A stretch of DNA of 47,315 bases from assembly GCA_026934365.1 (NCBI GenBank), contig JADHZE010000004.1, positions 1-47,315 on the forward strand. The letters are read 5' to 3'. The position numbers and the translations under genes are program-made. The notes beneath the pieces are model-generated. The model was given only the letters and a program-made list of their open reading frames with translations. It did no database searches and had not been told where the DNA came from. Within the stretch, counting starts at the first letter, position 1. Each line of letters starts with the position of its first letter. Source of the DNA: Isoptericola sp. QY 916 (lineage in GTDB: Bacteria > Actinomycetota > Actinomycetes > Actinomycetales > Cellulomonadaceae). This document shows positions 1-6,542 of this stretch, one piece after another.

Positions 1-214
1 CGACGACGGCACGCGCCGCCCGCGGCACGGTGAGCCGCGGGTCGCGCGGGGACCGGCCGTGCCCGGGCAGGTCGGGCGCGAGGACCCGCCAGCCGGCCTC
101 CGCGAGCGCGGGTCCGACCCGCCACCAGGAGTCCGCGGACCCCATGAAGCCGTGCAGCAGCACCGCGGTGCGGTCCCCCTCGCCCCAATCACGCACGCGC
201 AGGAGGTCGGTCAT
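1..214 (-). CDS. Alpha/beta-fold hydrolase, N-terminal fragment
   Basis: The minus strand reads MTDLLRVRDWGEGD from an ATG at 214-212 and stays open to the window edge, so only about 71 residues are visible. The segment TAVLLHGFMGSADSWWRV is the typical first strand, oxyanion-hole HGF turn and helix of an alpha/beta hydrolase, and APDLPGHGRS is the usual second loop of the family. The nucleophile elbow and the catalytic Asp/His lie outside the window, so the substrate cannot be judged. The start ATG overlaps the TGA of the acetyltransferase gene upstream on this strand (ATGA), which suggests translational coupling. Confidence 0.8.
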   Translation of the reverse strand, partial: MTDLLRVRDWGEGDRTAVLLHGFMGSADSWWRVGPALAEAGWRVLAPDLPGHGRSPRDPRLTVPRAARAVV

Positions 215-714
215 CCGGCCGCGGCGATCCAGTAGCGCCGCTTCGTCTGGTCACCGCGCGTGCGCACGTCCTCCAGCACGCCGCCGCACGCCTCGATGAC
301 GGCGGCGGAGCCGACGTTGTCGACGTCGCAGGTGACGAGCACCCGCTCGACACCGCCCTCGGCGAGGAGCTCGACGGACTGCCGCAGCATCGCCGTCGCG
401 TACCCCAGGCGGCGGTGCTCCGGCGCGACCGCGTACCCGACGTGCCCGCCGATCTCGCGCAGGTAGTCGGTGAGCTCGTGCCGCACTGACACCCGGCCCA
501 CGGGGACGCCGTCGACCTCGGCGACGAGGAAGTCGCACCGCACCCGCCCCGGGGCGAGGTCCTCCCCGAGCGACTCGCGACGCACGGCCGCGATCACCTG
601 CTCCCACGTCCCGCCGTGCTGGAGGAACGTGAACCCGTCCGGCGCGAGCTGGTCGTGCATGCGCCGCAGCGCGGCCTCGTCGTCGAGCCGTGGAGGGCGG
701 AGCGTCAGCGTCAT
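211..714 (-). CDS. GNAT-family N-acetyltransferase
   Basis: A 167-residue protein starting MTLTLRPPRLDDEAAL. Family features are the N-terminal strand-helix (RPPRLDDEAALRRMHDQL), a central strand VGRVSVRHEL, the acetyl-CoA loop region VAPEHRRLGYATAMLRQ (an R/Q-x-x-G-x-G/A type P-loop, here RRLGYA) and a following CDVDNVGSAAVIEACGG segment where many GNATs have the N-x-x-S/A motif. It probably transfers an acetyl group to a small molecule or protein amine in the cytoplasm; the acceptor is unknown. I chose the ATG at 714-712 because the conserved fold begins there; an in-frame extension of 20 residues upstream has no family resemblance. It overlaps the downstream hydrolase by 4 bases. Confidence 0.85.
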   Translation of the reverse strand: MTLTLRPPRLDDEAALRRMHDQLAPDGFTFLQHGGTWEQVIAAVRRESLGEDLAPGRVRCDFLVAEVDGVPVGRVSVRHELTDYLREIGGHVGYAVAPEHRRLGYATAMLRQSVELLAEGGVERVLVTCDVDNVGSAAVIEACGGVLEDVRTRGDQTKRRYWIAAAG

Positions 715-736
715 GCGGACGATGATCGCCCACGCG

Positions 737-1333
737 TCACCCCGGCAGCACCTCGTCGTCGCGGTGCGCACCATAGAGCTCCGACTGGCGGCGCATCAGC
801 TCGCGCATCGGCACGTCGCGCCCCACGCCGTAGACCGTGCCGGGGAAGTCGAGCTCGCGCTGCACGGCCCAGATGTCGTCGTGCCGGTCGGGCGGCAGGA
901 TCTGCGCGGGGTCGCCCACCGCGACCCAGCCGATCGGGACGAGCGCCCCGGGCGGGAGCACGGTGTTGACCTGCACCACCCCGTGGATGCGCACCTCGGC
1001 CCCGGTGCCGATCCGGCTGCCGGGGAACAGCGCGGCCCCGGTCGCGACGAACACCTCGTCCTCGACCGCGCTGCCGTTGACGTGGGCGTGCGGGCCCACC
1101 AGGACGGCGGCACCGATCCGCGCGTCGTGGCCGGCCCGCCCGCGGACGAGAGCGTGCTCCATGACCACGCTGTCCTCGCCCACGACGACGGCGCCGTCCT
1201 CGGCGCTCAGGACGGCGCCGTGCAGCACGCGGGCCCCGGCCGCGACGGTCACGTCCCCGACGAGCACGGCGGTCGGGGCGACCCACGCGGTCGGGTGGAC
1301 GGACGGGGCGACCCCCCGGTGGCGGACGAGCAC
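737..1333 (-). CDS. Gamma-carbonic-anhydrase-like hexapeptide-repeat protein
   Basis: A 198-residue left-handed beta-helix protein. Hexapeptide rungs run from VHPTAWVAPTAVLVGDV (residue ~10) through VLHGAVL, VVVGEDSVVMEHALV, RIGAAVLVGPHAHVNGS to RIGTGAEVRIHGVV, followed by a helical tail (~residues 150-198). His residues in MEHAL and PHAHVNG sit where gamma-type carbonic anhydrases bind their metal, so a zinc/iron lyase or thioesterase-like (PaaY-type) role is plausible; neither is proven. The GTG start at 1333 was chosen because GAGGGGAG lies a few bases upstream, 44 bp after the hydroxylase stop. It is probably cotranscribed with the flavin hydroxylase, hinting at a role in aromatic acid metabolism. 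Confidence 0.72.
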   Translation of the reverse strand: MLVRHRGVAPSVHPTAWVAPTAVLVGDVTVAAGARVLHGAVLSAEDGAVVVGEDSVVMEHALVRGRAGHDARIGAAVLVGPHAHVNGSAVEDEVFVATGAALFPGSRIGTGAEVRIHGVVQVNTVLPPGALVPIGWVAVGDPAQILPPDRHDDIWAVQRELDFPGTVYGVGRDVPMRELMRRQSELYGAHRDDEVLPG

Positions 1334-1377
1334 GGCCTGCTCCCCTCGATCGCGGTCAGCGTCCTGGGGACGATAGC

Positions 1378-3270
1378 TCAGCGGCCGACGAACACCCCGG
1401 CGAAGAACTCGGCGAGCTCGTCGGTGGCGTCGAGCGGCAGCACGTGCGCCACGTACTGGTCGGGGCGCACGACGACGACCACGCCGTCGCGGGACAGCTC
1501 GCGCTCCGCGAAGATGTCGCCCGAGGTCCACACGGTGGGCCCGGCGGCGTACACCTTCTCCCAGTCGGTGAGCCCCAGCGGGCCGGTCCGGGGGCGGAAC
1601 ACGTCGGGCACGGCCGCGAGGTCGACGTCCTGGAAGGCCTGCTGGTAGACGACCTTCACGTCGAGGACGGCGTCGACGTCGGACCCCTCGGGGGTGAACC
1701 GTGCCAGGGGCGACCCGGGCGAGGCGAGCCAGGCCGCCCAGGCGTCCAGGGCGGAGCCCTCGCCCGGCGCGGCGGCGTCGGCGAACGCGTACACCCGCCA
1801 CCGGCCGTCGGCCTTGGCGTGGTGCCCCAGGTGCACGGCGTTGCCGTCGCAGACGCGCGTCACCTCGGCGGACTTGAACCGCTTGCCGAGCGGGAACCCC
1901 GCGGCCAGCTCCTGCCGGGCGGAGCCTCCCACGATCGCCGACGGCTCGTACCGCGTCATGAACCCGGACGGGAACTCGGACGTCGCGAGGTAGTAGTGGG
2001 CCAGCTCCTGCGGGTCGGAGATCTCCTCGGGCTTGCGGGCCATGAGGCTGGACCACTCGCGGTCGAAGTCGATGAGCTGCTGCGCCACGGGCTGCCGCTC
2101 GGCGGAGTACGTGGCCAGGAGCGACTCGGGGCTGAGGCCCGTGAGCACGGACCCGAGCTTCCAGCCCAGGTTGAACCCGTCCTGCATGGACACGTTCATC
2201 CCCTGCCCGGCCTTGGCGCTGTGCGTGTGGCAGGCGTCGCCGGTGAGGAAGACGCGCGGGGTGCGGTGCTCCTCGCCGTCGGGCACGTCGTCGAACTTGT
2301 CGGTGACGCGGTGGCCGACCTCGTACACGCTGTGCCAGGCCACCTCCTTCACGTCGAGGGCGTAGGGCGTGAGGATCTCGTTGGCCCGCCCCACGATCTC
2401 CTCGATCGGCGTGCTGCGCACCCGGTGGTGGTCGTCCGCGGCGACCTCGCCGAGGTCCACGTAGACACGGCAGAGATACCCGCCCTCGCGGGGGATGAGC
2501 AGGATGTTCCCGGCCTCGGAGTTGATCGCGCACTTGGTGCGCCAGTCGGGGAAGTCGGTGTTGACGAGCACGTCCATCACGCCCCAGGCGTGCGCCGCGA
2601 GCTCGCCGACGTGCTTGCGCCCGATCGCCTCGCGCACCGCGCTGCGGGCGCCGTCGCACCCGGCGACGTACCTGGCCCGGACGGTCCGCTCCTCCCCCGC
2701 GCGAACGCCGCCCACGTACCGGACGCGCACCTCGACGGGGTGCTCGTCCCCCTCGTGCACGGTGAGGCCGAGGAACTCCACGCCGTAGTCGGGCACGATG
2801 CGGGCGGGGCCCAGCGCGGCGGCCTCGGCGAAGTAGTCGAGCACGCGGGCCTGGTTGACGATGAGGTGCGGGTACTCGCTGATCTTGAGGCCGTAGTCCT
2901 CGGTGCGCGAGGTGCGCACGATGTGCTTCGGGTTCTCGGGGTCGGGGCCCCAGAAGTTCATCCAGCCGATGTTGTAGGCCTCGGCGATGATCCGCTCCGC
3001 GAAGCCGAAGGCGTCGAAGGTCTCGACGCTGCGCGGCTGGATGCCGTCGGCCTGGCCGAGCACCAGCCGGCCCTCGCGCCTCTCGATGAGGCGGGTCGTG
3101 ACGCCGGGGTACCGCGACATCTGCGCGGCGAGCAGCATGCCCGCCGGGCCCGAGCCGACGACGAGCACGTCGACCTCGTCGGGCAGCCCGTCGGGCCGGT
3201 CCACGCCGGTGCCTGCGGGCGGCAGCACCCGCGGGTCGCCGGAGACGTAACCGTGGTGGTGGAACTGCAC
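1378..3270 (-). CDS. FAD-dependent aromatic hydroxylase (3-hydroxybenzoate 4-monooxygenase / phenol hydroxylase type)
   Basis: A 630-residue class A flavoprotein monooxygenase. Visible motifs are the FAD dinucleotide fingerprint VLVVGSGPAG (residues ~36-44), the DG motif AGCDGARSAVREAIG (~205-218) and the second FAD motif VFLTGDACHTHSAKAGQG (~340-357). A ~200-residue C-terminal extension of the thioredoxin-like phenol-hydroxylase dimerisation type follows, giving the family's usual ~630 residues. It would hydroxylate a phenolic acid next to an existing OH using NAD(P)H and O2. Start: GTG at 3270, with AGGAG just upstream. It is divergent from an IclR regulator and close to a homoprotocatechuate operon, so a hydroxyphenylacetate-like substrate giving homoprotocatechuate is my inference; 3-hydroxybenzoate to protocatechuate is the family alternative. 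Confidence 0.85.
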   Translation of the reverse strand: MQFHHHGYVSGDPRVLPPAGTGVDRPDGLPDEVDVLVVGSGPAGMLLAAQMSRYPGVTTRLIERREGRLVLGQADGIQPRSVETFDAFGFAERIIAEAYNIGWMNFWGPDPENPKHIVRTSRTEDYGLKISEYPHLIVNQARVLDYFAEAAALGPARIVPDYGVEFLGLTVHEGDEHPVEVRVRYVGGVRAGEERTVRARYVAGCDGARSAVREAIGRKHVGELAAHAWGVMDVLVNTDFPDWRTKCAINSEAGNILLIPREGGYLCRVYVDLGEVAADDHHRVRSTPIEEIVGRANEILTPYALDVKEVAWHSVYEVGHRVTDKFDDVPDGEEHRTPRVFLTGDACHTHSAKAGQGMNVSMQDGFNLGWKLGSVLTGLSPESLLATYSAERQPVAQQLIDFDREWSSLMARKPEEISDPQELAHYYLATSEFPSGFMTRYEPSAIVGGSARQELAAGFPLGKRFKSAEVTRVCDGNAVHLGHHAKADGRWRVYAFADAAAPGEGSALDAWAAWLASPGSPLARFTPEGSDVDAVLDVKVVYQQAFQDVDLAAVPDVFRPRTGPLGLTDWEKVYAAGPTVWTSGDIFAERELSRDGVVVVVRPDQYVAHVLPLDATDELAEFFAGVFVGR

Positions 3271-3337
3271 GAGCTCTCCTCATCGTCGTCGATGCGCGAC
3301 CCGACCTCCGTGTCGGGCGTGGCGTTCGCTGCGATCG

Positions 3338-3373
3338 CGTTCTATATTCGAACACGACGTTCTACTATTGAAT
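3338..3373. promoter_or_regulatory. Candidate IclR operator: two palindromic half-site boxes 20 bp apart
   Basis: The divergent region holds CGTTCTATATTCGAAC (3338-3353) and CGTTCTACTATTGAAT (3358-3373). The two are direct repeats with an exact 20-bp period, and the first has inverted ends (GTTC...GAAC). They are AT-rich islands in very GC-rich DNA and lie 28 bp before the IclR gene ATG and 65 bp from the hydroxylase GTG. The position fits an autoregulatory site controlling both genes; binding by the adjacent IclR protein is inference. Confidence 0.6.
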
Positions 3374-3400
3374 CCAGCGTAACCCACCGGAAGGACGACG

Positions 3401-4105
3401 ATGCCCGACGCCGGCCCACCCCCGTCGCAGACCCTCAGCCGCGGCATCCGCATCCTGGAGGTCCTCGCCGACGCCCGCGCGCCCCTGACCATCGACGACG
3501 TCGCCGGGCTGCTCGGGGTGCACCGCTCCATCGCCTACCGGCTGCTGCGCACGCTGGAGCACCACGGGCTCGTGGTGCGCGACGCGAACGGCGGCGTCGC
3601 GCTCGGCGCCCGCATGGCGGCGCTCGCCGCGGGCGTGGCCCACGACCTGCAGGCCGAGGCGCTCCCCGAGCTCACCGCCGTCGCGAACGAGCTGGGGATG
3701 ACCTGCTTCCTCGCCGTCCTCGACCACGACGAGTGCGTGACCCTCGTCAGCGTCGAGCCGCGGCACGCCGTCGCGCCCGTGGCGCAGCGGCCCGGCACCC
3801 GGCACCCGGTCACGGTCGGCGCGCCCGGCAAGGCGATCCTCACGCTGCTCCCCCGTGCGCAGTGGCCGGCGGACGCGCCCGAGGGGCTGATCGCCACCGT
3901 CGCCCAGGCCGCGGAGCGCGGCTTCGCCACCAGCCACGACGAGGTCATCCCCAGCCTCGAGTCGGTCGCGGTGCCGCTCGCGCTGCGCGGGCGCGGGCCG
4001 GCGGCCGTCGCGGTGGTGCACGTCGCCAGCCCGATCGACCACGAGCAGATCGCCGCGCGCCTCACCGCGTCGGCGAGCGCCGTGCGGGAGGCCCTCGGCG
4101 GCTGA
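3401..4105 (+). CDS. IclR-family transcriptional regulator
   Basis: A 234-residue protein with the two-domain IclR layout. The N-terminal winged helix runs over residues ~8-70 (SRGIRILEVLADARAP, LTIDDVAGLLGVHRSIAYR, LLRTLEHHGLVVRD), and the GAF-like effector domain over ~75-230 (LGMTCFLAVLD, TVGAPGKAIL, GFATSHDEVIPSLESVAVPL). These are the family's ligand-pocket segments, and the length is slightly short of the usual ~250. It probably responds to an aromatic acid and controls the divergent flavin hydroxylase; both genes flank a pair of palindromic boxes. The ATG at 3401 is preceded by a purine-rich GGAAGGACGACG. Confidence 0.9.
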   Translation: MPDAGPPPSQTLSRGIRILEVLADARAPLTIDDVAGLLGVHRSIAYRLLRTLEHHGLVVRDANGGVALGARMAALAAGVAHDLQAEALPELTAVANELGMTCFLAVLDHDECVTLVSVEPRHAVAPVAQRPGTRHPVTVGAPGKAILTLLPRAQWPADAPEGLIATVAQAAERGFATSHDEVIPSLESVAVPLALRGRGPAAVAVVHVASPIDHEQIAARLTASASAVREALGG

Positions 4106-4144
4106 GGGCCGGACACCGTCGCCTGGCAGAACCGACGCCGGCCA

Positions 4145-4171
4145 TGCATGGTGGCTCAGGGCGACCATGCA
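4145..4171. promoter_or_regulatory. Inverted repeat TGCATGGT...ACCATGCA between IclR gene and peptidase gene
   Basis: Two perfect 8-bp arms, TGCATGGT (4145-4152) and ACCATGCA (4164-4171), are separated by 11 bases, 40 bp downstream of the IclR stop and 39 bp upstream of the peptidase ATG. The moderate GC content and spacing look more like an operator for the peptidase gene than an intrinsic terminator, and no T-tract follows. Function is unknown. Confidence 0.4.
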
Positions 4172-4209
4172 CCGCGGAGCCCGCCGTCCCACCGAGGAGC
4201 GAGGTGTCC

Positions 4210-5061
4210 ATGAGTGCTCGTCCCCCCGTCCCCGCCCAGCCCCGCCGGATCCTCGCGGCCGCCGGAGTCTGCGCCGTCCTGCTCGCCCCGGTCGGCGCGG
4301 CGCCCGTGGTCGCCGCTCCGCAGGCGCCCGAGCGCTCGGAAGCGGCCGCACGGCCCGTCGAGGGACCGCTGTCCCTGGGCATCGGCCGCCAGAAGAGCTC
4401 GTCCACGACGCTCCGGCACTACCTGAGCTGGGCACGGGCCTACGGGTTCCGGGTCTCCGAGCACCCGTTGTACGGCGGCGTGACGCGCGGGGCGCACTCG
4501 AAGAGCTCCTGGCACTACGACGGCCTGGCGGCGGACCTCAACTACGGCCCCGCCGGGGCGCCCTCCTCGGAGCGCTCCCGGGCGCGGACCGCGATCAAGG
4601 TGGCGGACTCGATGGGCCTGGGCGTGATCTACGCGCGGGACGGGACGGTCGGGTCGGCCGCCAGCCACCGCAACCACGTGCACGTCGACGTCGGCACGAC
4701 GTCGAACTACGGCCGCGGCACGGTGCTCGCGCCGGCCGGCTCGCGCACCACGCAGCGGCTGCAGGAGGTGGCCCACTTCCCCCTGGCCCAGCGCGACAAC
4801 CTGTGGGGCGCGAACACCGACCAGCGCCTGCAGGCGATCCGCGCCGCCTCCCGCATGCACGGCACGAAGTTCCCCTACGGCGTGAAGACGGCGCAGCGCG
4901 CCGTGGGTGTCACCGCGGACGGCAAGTGGGGCCCGAAGTCCCGTGCCGCGCACGACAAGGCCGTCGCCGCGCTGCAGCGGGTGCTGTCCGTGTCCGCGAC
5001 CGGGACGTGGGGCCCGGCCACCGAGAGCAAGTACCTGAGCGTGCGCAAGAACCTGCGGTGA
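4210..5061 (+). CDS. Secreted M15-like peptidase with peptidoglycan-binding-like C-terminus
   Basis: A 283-residue exported protein. Residues ~1-38 form a signal peptide (MSARPPVPAQPRR, then a long Ala/Val/Leu core ending near VVAAPQAP). The middle domain shows a zinc-peptidase pattern of the D-Ala-D-Ala carboxypeptidase/hedgehog (M15) type: HSKSSWHYDGLAADLNYG (S-x-H-x-x-G-x-A-x-D-like) and, ~55 residues later, HRNHVHVDVG. The C-terminal ~100 residues contain two copies of a peptidoglycan-binding-like pattern (VTADGKWGPKSRAAHDK and VSATGTWGPATESKYL). It should act on cell-wall peptides outside the cell. Start chosen at the ATG following GAGGAGCGAGGTGTCC. It is unrelated to the catabolic genes around it, and no operon partner is evident. 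Confidence 0.8.
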   Translation: MSARPPVPAQPRRILAAAGVCAVLLAPVGAAPVVAAPQAPERSEAAARPVEGPLSLGIGRQKSSSTTLRHYLSWARAYGFRVSEHPLYGGVTRGAHSKSSWHYDGLAADLNYGPAGAPSSERSRARTAIKVADSMGLGVIYARDGTVGSAASHRNHVHVDVGTTSNYGRGTVLAPAGSRTTQRLQEVAHFPLAQRDNLWGANTDQRLQAIRAASRMHGTKFPYGVKTAQRAVGVTADGKWGPKSRAAHDKAVAALQRVLSVSATGTWGPATESKYLSVRKNLR

Positions 5062-5086
5062 CCGGGCCGGTCCGGCGGCGCCGGCG

Positions 5087-6469
5087 TCAGGCCCTCGAGA
5101 TTCCGTAGACCGGGCTGGCGGCCTGCTCGTCCTCGTGCTCCGGGCCGAGGGGGATGCCGGTGCGGTCGCGCAGCAGCAGCGTGGCGGCGAACGCCACCAC
5201 CATGACGCCGGCGACGTAGAAGGCGACGGACGTCGCGGTGCCCGTCGTCTGCACGAGCCAGGCCGCGATGGTGGGCGCGAAGGCGCCGCCCAGGATGGCG
5301 CCGATCGCGTACGTGATGGACACGCCGGAGTAGCGGATCGATGCGGGGAAGAGCTCCGCGAAGTATGCGGCCTGCTGGCCGTAGGTGAACCCGTTGCCGA
5401 CGGCGAACAGCGACACACCGAGGAACAGCAGCCAGGGGTTGCCGGTGTCGACCAGCGGGAACAGCAGGAACACGGTGGCGAGGAACGCCAGCCAGCCGAT
5501 GATGTACGTGTTCCGGCGCCCGATCCGGTCGGAGACCGCGCCGGCGGCGAAGGTGCACGCGAGCCACACGACGGACGCGCCCGCGACGGCGAGGAGCACC
5601 GGCGTGCGGTCCATGCCGACCAGGCCGCCCTCGGCGAGCGGCGTCGTCGCGTAGTTCTGCAGGTAGCCGCCGGTGGTCATGTAGCCGGCGGCGTTGTTGC
5701 CGGCGAACGTCAGCGCGGCGAGCAGCACGAGCAGCCAGTGCTTGCGGAACAGGGTGAGGATCGGCGTCTTGGCGGCGGCCTTCTTCTCGGCGATCTCGAG
5801 GAAGACGGGGCTCTCCTCGACGGACCGCCGCACGACGATCCCGACGACGATGAGCACCACGCTCAGCAGGAACGGGATGCGCCAGCCCCACTCGACGAAC
5901 GCGTCCCCCGGGGAGATCACGCCGGTCATGAGGGCGAGCATGCCGGAGGCCAGCAGCAGGCCGATGGGCACGCCGATCTGCGGGAACGCGCCCATGCGGC
6001 CCCGCCGGCCGTCGGGGGCGTGCTCGACGGCCATGAGGACCGCGCCGCCCCACTCGCCGCCGGTCGACAGCCCCTGCACGATGCGCAGGAGCACGAGCAT
6101 CGCGGGCGCCGCGATGCCGATGGACTCGTACGTGGGCAGGACGCCGATGAGCGTCGTCGCGCCGCCCATGAGCATGAGCGTGACGACGAGCATCGCCTTG
6201 CGACCGATCTTGTCGCCGAAGTGGCCCGCGAGGAACGCGCCGAGGGGTCGGAACAGGAAGCTGATCCCCACGGTCGCGAACGACAGCAGGGTGGCCGCGC
6301 CGGGACCGGCGGGCTCGAAGAACAGCGTGCCGAACACGAGGCCGGCGGCGCTGGCGTAGAGGAAGAAGTCGTACCACTCGATGGTGGTGCCGATGACGGT
6401 CGCGAAGGCGACGCGTCGGAGCTCGCGACGTGCGGTGTCGCTGGGGACGGCTGCGGTGCCGGTGGTCAT
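5087..6469 (-). CDS. MFS transporter, metabolite:H+ symporter (MHS) family
   Basis: A 460-residue, 12-helix major facilitator. The N-terminus carries the MHS signature TVIGTTIEWYDFFLYASAAG and GHFGDKIGRKAML (the loop 2-3 D-R-x-G-R motif, here GDKIGRK). RIVQGLSTGGEWGGAVLMA in helix 4-5 is also characteristic, and GAVSDRIGRRNTY is the second-half counterpart. Family members (ShiA, PcaK-neighbour permeases, KgtP-like) import organic or aromatic acids with protons. It is divergent from the homoprotocatechuate operon across a palindromic GntR-type site, so uptake of a hydroxyphenylacetate-type acid is likely. The gene converges on the peptidase gene with only 25 bp between them. Confidence 0.88.
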   Translation of the reverse strand: MTTGTAAVPSDTARRELRRVAFATVIGTTIEWYDFFLYASAAGLVFGTLFFEPAGPGAATLLSFATVGISFLFRPLGAFLAGHFGDKIGRKAMLVVTLMLMGGATTLIGVLPTYESIGIAAPAMLVLLRIVQGLSTGGEWGGAVLMAVEHAPDGRRGRMGAFPQIGVPIGLLLASGMLALMTGVISPGDAFVEWGWRIPFLLSVVLIVVGIVVRRSVEESPVFLEIAEKKAAAKTPILTLFRKHWLLVLLAALTFAGNNAAGYMTTGGYLQNYATTPLAEGGLVGMDRTPVLLAVAGASVVWLACTFAAGAVSDRIGRRNTYIIGWLAFLATVFLLFPLVDTGNPWLLFLGVSLFAVGNGFTYGQQAAYFAELFPASIRYSGVSITYAIGAILGGAFAPTIAAWLVQTTGTATSVAFYVAGVMVVAFAATLLLRDRTGIPLGPEHEDEQAASPVYGISRA

Positions 6470-6519
6470 GTCCGGAAGACCTCTCTGTCAGTCCGCGGGG
6501 GGTGGTGCAGTTCGCGAGA

Positions 6520-6541
6520 TCGTATATCATCCGATATACGA
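6520..6541. promoter_or_regulatory. Perfect GntR-type palindrome abutting the operon start codon
   Basis: Arms TCGTATATC (6520-6528) and GATATACGA (6533-6541) are exact inverted repeats around a 4-bp spacer ATCC. The ATG of the FAH-RraA gene begins at 6543, one base later, and there is no Shine-Dalgarno sequence in front of it. The AT-rich right arm (GATATA, 6533-6538) lies where a -10 box for a leaderless transcript would be. A repressor here would block RNA polymerase directly and also sits in the divergent transporter promoter region. The GntR gene second in this operon is the obvious candidate binder. Confidence 0.75.
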
Positions 6542-6542
6542 C

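Noticed and set aside
1444-5061. A 1205-codon open frame on the plus strand
   Set aside because: Only its last ~283 codons (the peptidase) look like a protein; the rest is the antisense of the hydroxylase gene and a wrong frame of the IclR gene, kept open by the GC-rich codon pattern.
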